Assembly: GCA_025141675.1 (NCBI GenBank)
Contig: CP081161.1
Location: 1,772,001-1,836,000, forward strand
Direction: 5' to 3'
DNA: 64,000 bases
Origin: Rhodobacteraceae bacterium S2214
GTDB lineage: Bacteria; Pseudomonadota; Alphaproteobacteria; Rhodobacterales; Rhodobacteraceae
How positions within the stretch are numbered: position 1 is the stretch's first letter; the number at the start of each line of letters is the position of its first letter. Below, one piece after another: positions 18,066 to 27,089 of the stretch. Made by a program: the position numbers and the translations under genes. The notes beneath the pieces were generated by a model. That model worked only from the letters and a program-made list of their open reading frames with translations. It had not been told where the DNA came from and did no database searches.

Positions 18066-19825
18066 CAGAACAAGAAATACCTTTGCGCCATTGGCAGTTC
18101 TGCCGCAGGTTCGCAGGTCAGCAATTCGCCGTCGGCGCGGACTTCGTAGGTTTCTGGGTTTACTTCGACCACGGGCAGGGCGTCGTTCAGGATCAGGTCC
18201 TTTTTTCCGATGCCGCGCGTGTTTTGCACCGCGACCGTCTGCTTAGAAAGGCCGAGCTTGTTGCCGATGTCGTTTGCTTGCGCCGCCTCGGACACGAAGA
18301 CAACAGCCGAATTTTCGACCGACCGCCCATAAGCCCCGAACATGTGCCGTGAATAGACCGGTTGCGGCGTTGGGATCGACGCGTTTGGATCGCCCATCTG
18401 TGCAGACACGATGGAACCACCCATCAAAACCATCTCTGGTTTGACCCCAAAGAACGCCGGGTCCCACATCACCAGATCGGCGCGTTTGCCTTCGGCGATG
18501 CTGCCGATTTCGCGGGAAAGGCCGTGGGCAATGGCTGGGTTGATCGTGTATTTTGCGATGTAACGACGGACGCGATAATTGTCGTTGTCGCCCTCTTCTT
18601 CGGGCAGAGCGCCGCGTTGTTTCTTCATCTTATCAGCGGTTTGCCATGTGCGAATGATGACTTCTCCAACGCGGCCCATGGCTTGGGAATCCGATGCGAT
18701 GATCGAAAACGCCCCCATATCGTGCAGGATGTCTTCTGCGGCAATGGTTTCTTTGCGGATGCGGCTTTCGGCGAAGGCTACGTCCTCGGGGATGGATTTG
18801 TCGAGGTGGTGGCAGACCATCAACATGTCGAGATGTTCTTCCAACGTGTTTACGGTGTAGGGCCGTGTCGGGTTAGTTGATGCTGGTAACACGTTGGCGT
18901 CGCCACAGATTTTGATGATGTCTGGGGCGTGACCGCCGCCTGCGCCTTCGGTGTGGAACGCGTGGATCGTCCGACCTTTCAAAGCTGCTACCGTGTCTTC
19001 CACAAAGCCGGATTCATTCAGCGTATCGGTGTGGATCATCACCTGTACGTCCATGTCATCCGCCACGGTCAGGCAACAGTCGATGGCGGCAGGGGTGGTG
19101 CCCCAATCTTCGTGCAGTTTCAGAGCACATGCGCCCGCGTTCACCATTTCTTCGAGGGCGGCAGGTTGGCTCGCGTTGCCTTTACCCGCAAAGGCGAGGT
19201 TCATCGGAAACGCATCCGCCGCCTGCATCATCCGTCCAATATGCCAAGGGCCGGGGGTGCATGTCGTGGCCAGCGTGCCATGCGCAGGGCCAGTGCCGCC
19301 GCCAAGCATTGTGGTCAGGCCCGAATGCAATGCGTCCTCGATCTGTTGCGGGCAGATGTAATGGATGTGGCTGTCGAAACCGCCAGCGGTCAGGATGCGG
19401 CCTTCGCCTGCAATTGCCTCTGTCCCAGGACCCACGATGATATCCACACCGGGTTGCGTGTCAGGGTTGCCTGCTTTGCCGATCTTGTAAATCCGACCAT
19501 CACGCAGACCGACGTCCGCTTTGTAGATACCGGAATGGTCAACGATCAGCGCGTTGGTGATGACCGTATCAACGGCCCCATCGGCACGCGTGACTTGGGA
19601 CTGGCCCATACCGTCGCGGATGACTTTACCGCCGCCGAATTTGACCTCTTCGCCGTAGAGGGCGGCATTGCCACCAGTTCCACCAGAGGTCGCGGCGCCT
19701 GCGCGTTCCGCAGTCAAATCGCGTTCGACTTCGATAATAAGATCCGTATCCGCTAGGCGTAGACGGTCGCCCGTTGTCGGGCCAAACATGGCGGCGTAAT
19801 CGGCGCGTGAAATATGAGAAGGCAT
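18065..19825 (-). CDS. ureC: Urease alpha (catalytic) subunit
   Basis: Nickel amidohydrolase hydrolysing urea to ammonia and carbamate. The metal ligands are present: DSHIHY (His153, His155), the carbamylated Lys236 in [12 protein letters not shown], His265, His291, and the flap His339 in MVCHHLD. These positions are offset by 19 from Klebsiella UreC, mostly because of an insertion of about 17 residues (39-56) between IEVERDLT and [10 protein letters not shown]. The insert is rich in Gly and Ala. 586 aa instead of about 568. Preceded by AAAGGGTAAGCC. Sits directly after an uncharacterised 107-aa gene. Confidence 0.95.
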   Translation of the reverse strand: MPSHISRADYAAMFGPTTGDRLRLADTDLIIEVERDLTAERAGAATSGGTGGNAALYGEEVKFGGGKVIRDGMGQSQVTRADGAVDTVITNALIVDHSGIYKADVGLRDGRIYKIGKAGNPDTQPGVDIIVGPGTEAIAGEGRILTAGGFDSHIHYICPQQIEDALHSGLTTMLGGGTGPAHGTLATTCTPGPWHIGRMMQAADAFPMNLAFAGKGNASQPAALEEMVNAGACALKLHEDWGTTPAAIDCCLTVADDMDVQVMIHTDTLNESGFVEDTVAALKGRTIHAFHTEGAGGGHAPDIIKICGDANVLPASTNPTRPYTVNTLEEHLDMLMVCHHLDKSIPEDVAFAESRIRKETIAAEDILHDMGAFSIIASDSQAMGRVGEVIIRTWQTADKMKKQRGALPEEEGDNDNYRVRRYIAKYTINPAIAHGLSREIGSIAEGKRADLVMWDPAFFGVKPEMVLMGGSIVSAQMGDPNASIPTPQPVYSRHMFGAYGRSVENSAVVFVSEAAQANDIGNKLGLSKQTVAVQNTRGIGKKDLILNDALPVVEVNPETYEVRADGELLTCEPAAELPMAQRYFLF

Positions 19826-19828
19826 GGC

Positions 19829-20152
19829 TTACCCTTTCTTCAGGCCGCGTTTGCCAAGACGTTTGGCATTCGCGCGGGTTTTATTGCGGATTGGTTTGAT
19901 CGCGGCTGCGGCGATTTCATCCAGCGTGCCGCCGTTCATTGCGACGCGTGTCGCATCGGTATTCGCCTTCGTCATTGCATAGACTTTTTCTGAAATCATC
20001 CTGCCGTCTTCTGCTGGAGTAACAGACCAGATGCCCCACATGCCCAGCATTCGCATCGCAATCACGGATTGGGCTTCGGCCATCATCATGCCAACTTCGA
20101 TGGCGCTACCCATCAGTTTAGCAGGGTTTGGGGGGGATAGGTGATCGGCCAT
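19829..20152 (-). CDS. Uncharacterised 107-aa protein inside the urease operon
   Basis: Between ureB and ureC with gaps of two and three bases, so clearly part of the operon. The middle is a Met-rich hydrophobic helix (VGMMMAEAQSVIAMRMLGMW) followed by GIWSVTPAEDGRMISEK; the C-terminus is strongly basic (IRNKTRANAKRLGKRGLKKG). No signal peptide. Homologues with this pattern occur in Rhodobacteraceae urease operons as I recall, sometimes labelled antifreeze protein without basis. It resembles phasin-like helical proteins in style. Function unknown; a role in urease assembly is suggested by position only. Confidence 0.85.
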   Translation of the reverse strand: MADHLSPPNPAKLMGSAIEVGMMMAEAQSVIAMRMLGMWGIWSVTPAEDGRMISEKVYAMTKANTDATRVAMNGGTLDEIAAAAIKPIRNKTRANAKRLGKRGLKKG

Positions 20153-20154
20153 AT

Positions 20155-20460
20155 TTACAAGTCCCCCATAACTTTTTGATTAAAACCAAAGATGCGGCGG
20201 GCACCCGATATCGCGACCAGATTGACTTCGCGGCGTTGGCCGGGTTCGAACCGCACGGCTGTGCCTGCGGCGATGTTCAGGCGCATGCCATGCGCTGCTT
20301 GGCGGTCGAAATCCAAAGCGCCGTTGGCCTCCGCAAAGTGGTAGTGGCTGCCCACCTGAATAGGCCGGTCGCCTGTGTTGGCGACCATCATCGTCGCTTC
20401 GTTCGCGCCTGCGTTCAGGGTCAGCGTGCCGTCTGCGGGAAACATTTCTCCGGGGATCAT
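20155..20460 (-). CDS. ureB: Urease beta subunit
   Basis: Structural urease subunit; 101 aa with the family pattern [19 protein letters not shown] and [18 protein letters not shown]. Start ATG at 20460 follows CTAGGAGAACAGCC. Lies between ureA and the uncharacterised 107-aa gene. Confidence 0.96.
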   Translation of the reverse strand: MIPGEMFPADGTLTLNAGANEATMMVANTGDRPIQVGSHYHFAEANGALDFDRQAAHGMRLNIAAGTAVRFEPGQRREVNLVAISGARRIFGFNQKVMGDL

Positions 20461-20470
20461 GGCTGTTCTC

Positions 20471-20773
20471 CTAGCGGATCGGGTTGTGGACGGTGACCAG
20501 TTTGGTCCCGTCGGGAAAGGTGGCTTCGACCTGCACGTCGTGGATCATTTCAGGGATGCCTTCCATGCATTGATCGCGGGTGATCACGTGCGCGCCGGCC
20601 TGCATCATATCGGCTACCGACCGACCATCACGCGCACCTTCAACTACCGCATCTGTGATCAGCGCAATCGCTTCGGGGTAGTTCAGTTTTACACCACGCG
20701 ACAGGCGCTTACGGGCCACTTCCGCGGCCATCGCGATCAGCAGTTTGTCTTTTTCACGAGGGGTCAGTTTCAT
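20471..20773 (-). CDS. ureA: Urease gamma subunit
   Basis: Small structural urease subunit, 100 aa, beginning [20 protein letters not shown] with [14 protein letters not shown], the standard gamma-subunit pattern. Its ribosome binding site (GGAGG) lies in the last codons of ureD, so the two are coupled. 10 bp before ureB. Confidence 0.96.
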   Translation of the reverse strand: MKLTPREKDKLLIAMAAEVARKRLSRGVKLNYPEAIALITDAVVEGARDGRSVADMMQAGAHVITRDQCMEGIPEMIHDVQVEATFPDGTKLVTVHNPIR

Positions 20774-20776
20774 CGG

Positions 20777-21610
20777 CTAAAGCCTCCAGTTCTTGGGGAC
20801 GGCGTCGTCGGTTAATCGGGTCATGATCGGTAAAAGCTGTTGGCGTAAGACAAAGCTGTCAGCGGCCAGCATGCGCACAACCAAGGTTGTTTCATTCAAC
20901 ATGCTGGCACCAGCCGTGTCGGATAACGCTGCGCGGATTGGATCGAGATGGTTTTCGGCAGCGGGGTGGCAAAACACGATGTTCGCCATTGCGCGGGCAC
21001 CATTTGCCACGGCAGATTGCGCCAACGTCGCGGACATATCGCCAGACAGGGACACGCCATCCAAGTAGATCGGCACATCATCAAGGGTGATCCGTACGCG
21101 GTCGTTGAACAATCCACTTGTGACCGTTTCGCCAGAGGCTTCGCGGCCGAAGACCAGAGGTTCGACCATCAAGAATGTCGCGTCAGGCGCAAGCGTCACG
21201 TTAAGGCGGCGCTGTAATCGTGATCCGTCAAACAGGATCGTTTCTTGCGGCAACCAGTGCAGACGCGCGCCTTTTTCGACAGCGAGCGTTGTGTGCAATT
21301 GGCCAACGGTCTGGTCTGCGGCTTTGTAAATACGTTCAGCGGCTTGGGTCGTCAGCGCAAGGGTGGTGCCGTTCCCAGCGGTGGCATCAATGGTGTACTG
21401 ATCGCCGCCCGCAATGCCGCCCGCTGTGTTCAGGATAACAGCCTCGACGCTATCATGCGGGGCGCGCGGGAAAATGACGCGAAAAGACCCTTGTTCGCGC
21501 AGATCAGCCAAACGTGTCGGGCTGTTTGCGTCCTTTGCCACGCGAATGGCAAGCGTGCCCCGCGCACGTTGTAGCGCAGGCGGCTTTGGCATCGGCACGC
21601 ATTGGTTCAT
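20777..21610 (-). CDS. ureD: Urease accessory protein UreD
   Basis: Scaffold protein of the urease activation complex and first gene of the operon. The family block VILNTAGGIAGGDQYTI is near the N-terminus and ETILFDGSRLQRRL follows. I place the start at the ATG at 21610 (277 aa), ten bases after an AGGAGA; the frame is open to a TTG at 21658. The region before it, shared with a divergent exonuclease gene, must hold the operon promoter. Confidence 0.92.
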   Translation of the reverse strand: MNQCVPMPKPPALQRARGTLAIRVAKDANSPTRLADLREQGSFRVIFPRAPHDSVEAVILNTAGGIAGGDQYTIDATAGNGTTLALTTQAAERIYKAADQTVGQLHTTLAVEKGARLHWLPQETILFDGSRLQRRLNVTLAPDATFLMVEPLVFGREASGETVTSGLFNDRVRITLDDVPIYLDGVSLSGDMSATLAQSAVANGARAMANIVFCHPAAENHLDPIRAALSDTAGASMLNETTLVVRMLAADSFVLRQQLLPIMTRLTDDAVPKNWRL

Positions 21611-21873
21611 CGGGGCGGGTTCTCCTGTCGCTTGATGTTCATCGACCTGTTTTGGCAAAGGGGCAAGGTAAGGGTGGTCAAGTGCCTTCGTCTTGGGCGG
21701 CGCTGATCGGTGTGCATAAAAATTACGCGAGATTGTTCATAATGTGTGCGATATGAAAACTGTGAAATTGTGAACGATTAAGCGGCTTTTCTGGCTGCTT
21801 TGATGTGGCTGCCCCTTCAATTGCGCATCGACGTGATGGTATTGTGAAAGTCCAATTAGGAGAGGCAACATCA
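21611..21873. promoter_or_regulatory. Divergent intergenic region ureD / exonuclease
   Basis: 263 bp between the divergent ureD operon and the exonuclease gene. It is locally AT-rich around 21710-21785, consistent with promoters for both directions. I see no clear NtrC or sigma-54 element. Confidence 0.4.
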
Positions 21874-22488
21874 ATGGGAAATCTGATTGCGCCCTTGCCT
21901 GATGGTCCTTTTCGGTTTGTTGCCCTCGATGTTGAAACCGCCTGTCGCGATAGCGCGAGCATTTGCCAAATCGGGATCGCCTGTGTGGACGGGCAGGGCA
22001 GTATTGCGACGTGGACAACTTACGTGAACCCAGAGCAGCGTTTCGAAAGCTTTAACATCGACTTACACGGGATTGGGCCTGATACGGTAAAAGACGCGCC
22101 GACTTTTCCTGAAGTCTGGGTGGATTTGCATCCATTTCTGTATCCCTATCATCTTGTTCAGCATAGCAATTTTGACAAATCCGCCATTGCAGCGGCTTGC
22201 CGTGTCTACCGGCTGCCGCCACCTGACTTAAGTTGGAGTGATAGCGTCAAAATCGCGCGCAGCGCATGGCCGGAATTTAAGGGGAATGGCGGGCATGGTT
22301 TGGGGCATTTGAAAACAGCCTTGGGTCTATCGTTTCAGCACCACGATGCAGGCGAAGATGCACGTGCAGCTGCCGAGGTTGTCCTGAAGGCAGAGGCGCA
22401 GCTAGGCCAAACCTTTGCCCAAATTGCGCAGACCAATCAAAAGGCGCAATTGTCGTGGCTGACGCAGCCGGAAAAATCACAAAATTGA
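21874..22488 (+). CDS. DEDDh exonuclease, DnaQ-like
   Basis: 3'-5' exonuclease of the DnaQ / RNase T superfamily. Exo I is VALDVETA, Exo II includes HSNFDKSA with its Asp, and Exo III is HHDAGEDARA with the His and Asp of the DEDDh type. It has LGHLKTALGL before Exo III, resembling polymerase III epsilon-like stand-alone nucleases; no BRCT or polymerase partner is present. Start ATG at 21874 with TTAGGAGAGGCAACATCA upstream; 204 aa. Confidence 0.85.
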   Translation: MGNLIAPLPDGPFRFVALDVETACRDSASICQIGIACVDGQGSIATWTTYVNPEQRFESFNIDLHGIGPDTVKDAPTFPEVWVDLHPFLYPYHLVQHSNFDKSAIAAACRVYRLPPPDLSWSDSVKIARSAWPEFKGNGGHGLGHLKTALGLSFQHHDAGEDARAAAEVVLKAEAQLGQTFAQIAQTNQKAQLSWLTQPEKSQN

Positions 22489-22585
22489 TCTGTCGCACTG
22501 GTGACTAGCGCCTGGGCTTGCTACATCTGGCATACTAGTAATTCATTTCGCCGTGCCTTCGCGGTTTCTTTCAATTCGAAAGCCA

Positions 22586-23959
22586 ATGCGTTTGTCCGCC
22601 TCATCGTCTGCAGATCACATTCCGACTTACCGCGACGCGTTTGCAATGGCATGGCCGCTAGGGCTGAAGGCGTTGATGCTGCACGGGATTGTCGTGATCG
22701 ACGCGTTTCTCGTGTCGCCGCTGGGGGAAGAAGCGCTGGCTGCGATGGGGCTTGCGAGCGCGATTGCAGGCCTTTTGATGGGTGTGATCTTTGCGTTTTC
22801 GAACGCGACGCAGATCAGGATTGCGCAAGCATTCGGGGCCGCTGGACCCGTTTCGCTGAAAACAAGTTTCTACTGCGGTTTGTTCATCAACATCGGGATG
22901 AGCTTGATTGGCCTGTCTTTGGTGATCTTGTTCGGGGATGACCTTATCGCCCGTTTCGCACACACGCCCGACATTGCCGTGGAGGCCGTGCGCTATTTGC
23001 ACATCTTCCTGTTCGTCGTGCTTTTCGAAGCCGTGGGTCAATGCCTTGCTGGTCATTTCAACGGCTGCGGTAAAACCAAAGTCCCGTTTTATAGCTATCT
23101 GATCGCCGTTCCGATGAATATTGGACTGAGCTATGTTCTGATACATGGCCTTTACGGATTTCCCGAAATGGGCGTCGCAGGGGCGGCTGTCGGCAGTGCT
23201 GCATCCTCATTTGCACGCGTCGCTTACCTGGTTATCCGCGGGGTCACGGACGACTGGGATGTCTTTGCGGCAAAGGGCTGGTCGCGTGACAGTTTCTGGA
23301 TCGCGTTGCGCAGGCACTGGGTCTTCGCGTTGCCTATCGCTGGAACGTTCGTCAGCATGTCTGTTGCGACGCAGGTTTGTGCGCTGATCTACGCGAAAAT
23401 GACGGTCATCGAATTTGCGGCAATGACGCTGATTTTGCCGTGGGTGCACACCGCCGGGACTTTTGGCATGGCGTGGGCGCAGGCGACGGGCATCATCATG
23501 GCGCAACTTTTGGGGCGCAAACTGGCGCCCGAACGGCTTGATGTGTTTTTGCGCAGAGCATGGCGGGGCGCGTTTGTTTCGGCTGGCTTTGTATCGCTGT
23601 CGTATCTCATCGTGATCCTGAACGTAGACTGGATATACAGCGACCTTCAGGCGGAAACGACGCGTGCACTGATGATGTTTTTGCCAGTCTTGCTGATCCT
23701 GCCGTTCCCGAAAGGATCAAACGCAATCTGCGGCCAAACATTGCGTGCGGCAGGTGACACGGTGCGGGTGATGAACATCTTCAACATCGGTCAATGGTTG
23801 TTCAAAGTGCCATTAACGTTGTTGTTTGTGGTCTACCTTGACCTGTCGGTCGGGTGGGTATTTGCCTTGGTCCTGCTGGACGAAATCGTCAAATTCCCGA
23901 TGTTTCACTTGCGGATATTCAGAGGCAACTGGAAAACTGCACAAGTTTTGGATGCTTAA
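22586..23959 (+). CDS. MATE-family multidrug/organic compound efflux transporter
   Basis: Integral membrane antiporter with about twelve hydrophobic segments over 457 aa and MATE family pattern (for example AVPMNIGLSYVLIHGLYGFP and VGWVFALVLLDEIVKFP). Substrate unknown. Start ATG at 22586 preferred over a GTG at 22553; the ribosome binding site is weak. Convergent with the GntR gene immediately downstream (one base apart), no terminator visible. Confidence 0.85.
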   Translation: MRLSASSSADHIPTYRDAFAMAWPLGLKALMLHGIVVIDAFLVSPLGEEALAAMGLASAIAGLLMGVIFAFSNATQIRIAQAFGAAGPVSLKTSFYCGLFINIGMSLIGLSLVILFGDDLIARFAHTPDIAVEAVRYLHIFLFVVLFEAVGQCLAGHFNGCGKTKVPFYSYLIAVPMNIGLSYVLIHGLYGFPEMGVAGAAVGSAASSFARVAYLVIRGVTDDWDVFAAKGWSRDSFWIALRRHWVFALPIAGTFVSMSVATQVCALIYAKMTVIEFAAMTLILPWVHTAGTFGMAWAQATGIIMAQLLGRKLAPERLDVFLRRAWRGAFVSAGFVSLSYLIVILNVDWIYSDLQAETTRALMMFLPVLLILPFPKGSNAICGQTLRAAGDTVRVMNIFNIGQWLFKVPLTLLFVVYLDLSVGWVFALVLLDEIVKFPMFHLRIFRGNWKTAQVLDA

Positions 23960-24643
23960 TCAATTGTCGAAATAGTCGGCGTTCGCTTCGGAAATTGCTT
24001 CGATTGTTGCATCTAGACGGGACAGATGCAGCATGCCTGCGGCGACCGCGCCTTCAGCGTCGTGGGTACTGATGCAATCTCTGATCGTTTGGTGATCTTC
24101 CAACAGCAGGGCCATACGATCTTCCTTTGACAGGCTCAGCATACACAGCCGGTCAACACTGGCCTTTTCCTGTTTGATGATCTCAAACGCGAAGTCGACT
24201 TTGGCGATCTCACACAGTGTTTGGTGGAATTCGTAGTCCAATTTGCCGAATTGTTCATAGTCGCGCGCATCGGTTGCTACCTTCTGCATCAGCAGATTTG
24301 CGTCCAGACGCGCGGCCCCCATCGCATCGCATTCAGCGGCTGCACGGCGCAGGACTTCGGATTCAATCGCCGCACGGACAAATCTGGATTTTGTGATTTC
24401 GCGGGATGAAAAGCGTTTCACCTCTGTCGCGCGCTGCGGGCGGATCAGAAGCAGGTCAAGATTCTCGAGCCGACTAAAGGCGTCGCGTACAGGCTGTCGC
24501 GAAACACCGAACCGTGCGGCAATCTCTGCTTCCGATATTTTGTCGCCAGGCAAAAGGTTTAGCGACGAAATTTCATCGTACAAATGATCGAAAACGACGT
24601 CGACGCTTGTACGGCGGTCCCTGTTGGGGGCTATGTTTGTCAT
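23960..24643 (-). CDS. GntR-family (FCD) transcription regulator, probable uronate-locus repressor
   Basis: N-terminal winged helix-turn-helix with AARFGVSRQPVRDAFSRLE near residues 45-63 and a C-terminal all-helical FCD ligand domain containing the metal-site His residues in YEFHQTLCEIA and LEDHQTIRDCI. FCD regulators commonly sense sugar acids. Start ATG at 24643 with GGAGACCTTGCAC before it. It is divergent from the oligo-uronate transporter operon beginning at 25012, and palindromic sites lie between them. A repressor of that operon responding to a uronate breakdown product is the natural inference. Confidence 0.88.
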   Translation of the reverse strand: MTNIAPNRDRRTSVDVVFDHLYDEISSLNLLPGDKISEAEIAARFGVSRQPVRDAFSRLENLDLLLIRPQRATEVKRFSSREITKSRFVRAAIESEVLRRAAAECDAMGAARLDANLLMQKVATDARDYEQFGKLDYEFHQTLCEIAKVDFAFEIIKQEKASVDRLCMLSLSKEDRMALLLEDHQTIRDCISTHDAEGAVAAGMLHLSRLDATIEAISEANADYFDN

Positions 24644-24902
24644 GTGCAAGGTCTCCGAAGTTGCGGGTACATAATCTGCCGTGACGGAAATGACCAGTTC
24701 GACAGAATTGTTATCAGCGTGGCGCGGTCTTTATCGGTCGCCTGTGTGTCGGGGCACCTTACCTATGTCAGACGGTGGACCCTTTTGAACGCCTGCACCG
24801 TAAGGCTGGCAGGGGTCAGTTTCTAATGGCGTCGTCATCGTCCGATCAATCATGGTTATCCTCCCAGATACTTTTATCTAGACGCATTCTCGTCCATAAA
24901 TC

Positions 24903-24936
24903 AATACTAGTATTCTAGTTTTGGAACTAGTATACC
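24903..24936. promoter_or_regulatory. Candidate operators for the GntR regulator
   Basis: AATACTAGTATT at 24903-24914 is a perfect 12-bp palindrome and is followed by CTAG (24915-24918), then AACTAGTATACC at 24925-24936. A 16-bp relative of the first site, 13 of 16 identical, lies before the KdgF-like cupin gene at 33660-33675. Placement about 75-110 bp before the transporter operon fits repression. The remaining part of 24650-25011 holds no gene. Confidence 0.6.
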
Positions 24937-25011
24937 AGATACACCGAGGGCGAATCTATATCGCTCCGGGAGGAATTTTATAGGATCGCGCTGCGGCGCT
25001 AGGGGGGGTCC

Positions 25012-26115
25012 ATGTCTGGCGTAAAGTTAGAGAGCATTGTCAAAGCCTATGGGGCCTTACAGGTCGTACACGGCATTGATCTTGAGGTTCAGGAAAAAGA
25101 ATTCGTCGTTTTGGTGGGGCCATCGGGCTGCGGCAAATCAACGACGTTGCGCATGATCGCAGGTCTCGAGGAAATTTCCGGTGGTGAGTTGACGATTGAC
25201 GGCAAGCTCGTGAACCGGATCGCCCCAAAGGACCGCGATGTGGCGATGGTTTTCCAGAACTATGCTTTGTATCCACATCTGAATGTCGCTGAGAATATCG
25301 CGTTTGGCCTGCGTATCCGTAAGGAAAGCAAGGAATCCATTGCGTCTTCGATTGATGAAGTCGCGGGTATTTTGGGGTTGAAAGACTATCTCGAACGGCG
25401 TCCGGCTGACTTGTCAGGTGGTCAACGTCAGCGGGTTGCAATGGGTCGTGCCATTGTACGGAACCCGAAGGTCTTTTTGTTCGATGAACCGTTGTCCAAC
25501 CTCGACGCCAAGTTGCGTACGCAAATGCGCGCTGAAATTAAGCGCCTTCACAAGCGTTTGGGTGTCACCAGCATCTACGTGACCCACGACCAGGTCGAGG
25601 CGATGACCTTGGCTGACCGTATTGTGGTTATGAATGACGGCCGGATTGAACAAGTCGGGACACCGATGGAGCTGTTCCTGAACCCTGCGAACGCCTTTGT
25701 GGCCGGTTTCCTTGGCGCACCGCCAATGAACCAGTTGAAAGCAACAATTTCTGGCGGTGATACGGCACCGATCGCGGAATTTGGCGGCCAACAGTTTACG
25801 TTGCCACCTTTGCCGGGGCTGCAGAATGCGGTGGGTCGTAAGGTCATCGTGGGTATTCGTCCTGAATATGCGACGCCACAGGCCGGTCCGTCTGAAGGCA
25901 GCATTTCCTGTGATCTGGAACTGGTTGAAACGCTTGGCTCGGAAGCGTTGCTGCACACGACTGTCGGCGGCGAGCCGTTCGTGATCCGCACCGAAACCTT
26001 AGGGAAGATGGCGGAGCTGGAATCCGTGAACGCGTTCACGGCGGATCCAGAGTTGATCAAAGTATTCGACGCTGAAACAGGGGTGGCCTTGTCCGGTCAG
26101 TTGCGTGTCGCATGA
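25012..26115 (+). CDS. ABC transporter ATP-binding protein, MalK/UgpC type
   Basis: Energy subunit of a carbohydrate importer. Walker A GPSGCGKSTT (residues 37-46), Q-loop VFQNYALYPHLNV, signature LSGGQRQRVAMGRAIVR, Walker B VFLFDEPLSNLDAKL and H-loop THDQVEAMTLAD. A C-terminal TOBE domain brings it to 367 aa, the MalK class. First gene of an operon with two LplB/LplC-like permeases and an AlgQ-like binding protein, so the transported substrate is probably an oligo-uronate. The stop overlaps the next start (ATGA). Confidence 0.92.
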   Translation: MSGVKLESIVKAYGALQVVHGIDLEVQEKEFVVLVGPSGCGKSTTLRMIAGLEEISGGELTIDGKLVNRIAPKDRDVAMVFQNYALYPHLNVAENIAFGLRIRKESKESIASSIDEVAGILGLKDYLERRPADLSGGQRQRVAMGRAIVRNPKVFLFDEPLSNLDAKLRTQMRAEIKRLHKRLGVTSIYVTHDQVEAMTLADRIVVMNDGRIEQVGTPMELFLNPANAFVAGFLGAPPMNQLKATISGGDTAPIAEFGGQQFTLPPLPGLQNAVGRKVIVGIRPEYATPQAGPSEGSISCDLELVETLGSEALLHTTVGGEPFVIRTETLGKMAELESVNAFTADPELIKVFDAETGVALSGQLRVA

Positions 26116-27077
26116 GTGACGCCGACACACATACCCCCGTCCAACCTGCGGTCCTGACCCGCCGACCGCTCAGCGAGCGTGTGATTGATCACCTCAAGCG
26201 TGAATGGCAGATTTATCTGATGCTTGCGCCGACCGTGATCTGGCTTTTGCTGTTCCTGTACAAGCCGATGTATGGCCTTCAGATCGCGTTTAAAGACTAT
26301 TCGATTTTCCGTGGTGTTGCGGCGAGCCCTTGGATCGGTTTCGAACATTTCGAGACGTTGTTCAGTAGTGAGCAGTTCTTGCGCGCTTTGAAGAACACCA
26401 TCTACATTTCGATGATGAGCCTACTGATTGGCTTTCCTGTGCCGATCTTCTTGGCGTTGATGTTTAACGAAGTTCTTAATCAGACCTTCAAAAAGACATC
26501 ACAAACAATCGTTTACCTGCCGCACTTCATCTCTTCTGTGATTATCGCAGGTATTGTGATTACGGCCTTTTCGCCATCGGCAGGTATCGTGAATACGATC
26601 CTTAGTTGGTTCGATATTGATCCGATTTACTTCCTGACCAAACCTGAATGGTTCCGACCGATCTTTATCGGGACGACGATCTGGCAAGAGGCTGGTTTCC
26701 AATCGATCGTCTTTATCGCTGCGATCTCTGGCGTGTCGCCCACGCTGTACGAAAGTGCTGTGGTGGATGGTGCGAGCCGCTGGCAGATGATGTGGAAGAT
26801 CACCATTCCGTCCATCATGCCGACGATCATCATCATGTTGATCATCCGGATCGGGAACATGCTCGAGGTTAGCTTCGAGATGATTATCCTGCTCTATCAG
26901 CCTGCGACCTACGAGACTGCGGATGTTGTGAACACATACATCTACCGTCAGGGCCTACAGGGCGGTCAGTATGACTTTGCCGCCGCTGCGGGTCTGTTCA
27001 ACGCCGTGATCGCCTTCGCATTGGTGATGACTGCCAACACCATCTCTAAGCGCTATTCGCGCACATCACTTTGGTAG
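26112..27077 (+). CDS. ABC sugar permease, LplB/AlgM1-like
   Basis: First membrane subunit of the importer, 321 aa with about six hydrophobic segments. LMLAPTVIWLLLFLYKPMYG and GLQIAFKDYSIFRGV are typical of the LplB / YteP / AlgM1 branch. The coupling (EAA) loop is ESAVVDGASRWQMMWKITIP. Sphingomonas A1 AlgM1 belongs to the same branch and carries alginate. Overlaps the ATPase gene by four bases. Confidence 0.88.
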   Translation: MSDADTHTPVQPAVLTRRPLSERVIDHLKREWQIYLMLAPTVIWLLLFLYKPMYGLQIAFKDYSIFRGVAASPWIGFEHFETLFSSEQFLRALKNTIYISMMSLLIGFPVPIFLALMFNEVLNQTFKKTSQTIVYLPHFISSVIIAGIVITAFSPSAGIVNTILSWFDIDPIYFLTKPEWFRPIFIGTTIWQEAGFQSIVFIAAISGVSPTLYESAVVDGASRWQMMWKITIPSIMPTIIIMLIIRIGNMLEVSFEMIILLYQPATYETADVVNTYIYRQGLQGGQYDFAAAAGLFNAVIAFALVMTANTISKRYSRTSLW

Positions 27078-27089
27078 GGGGCCGGGCAC

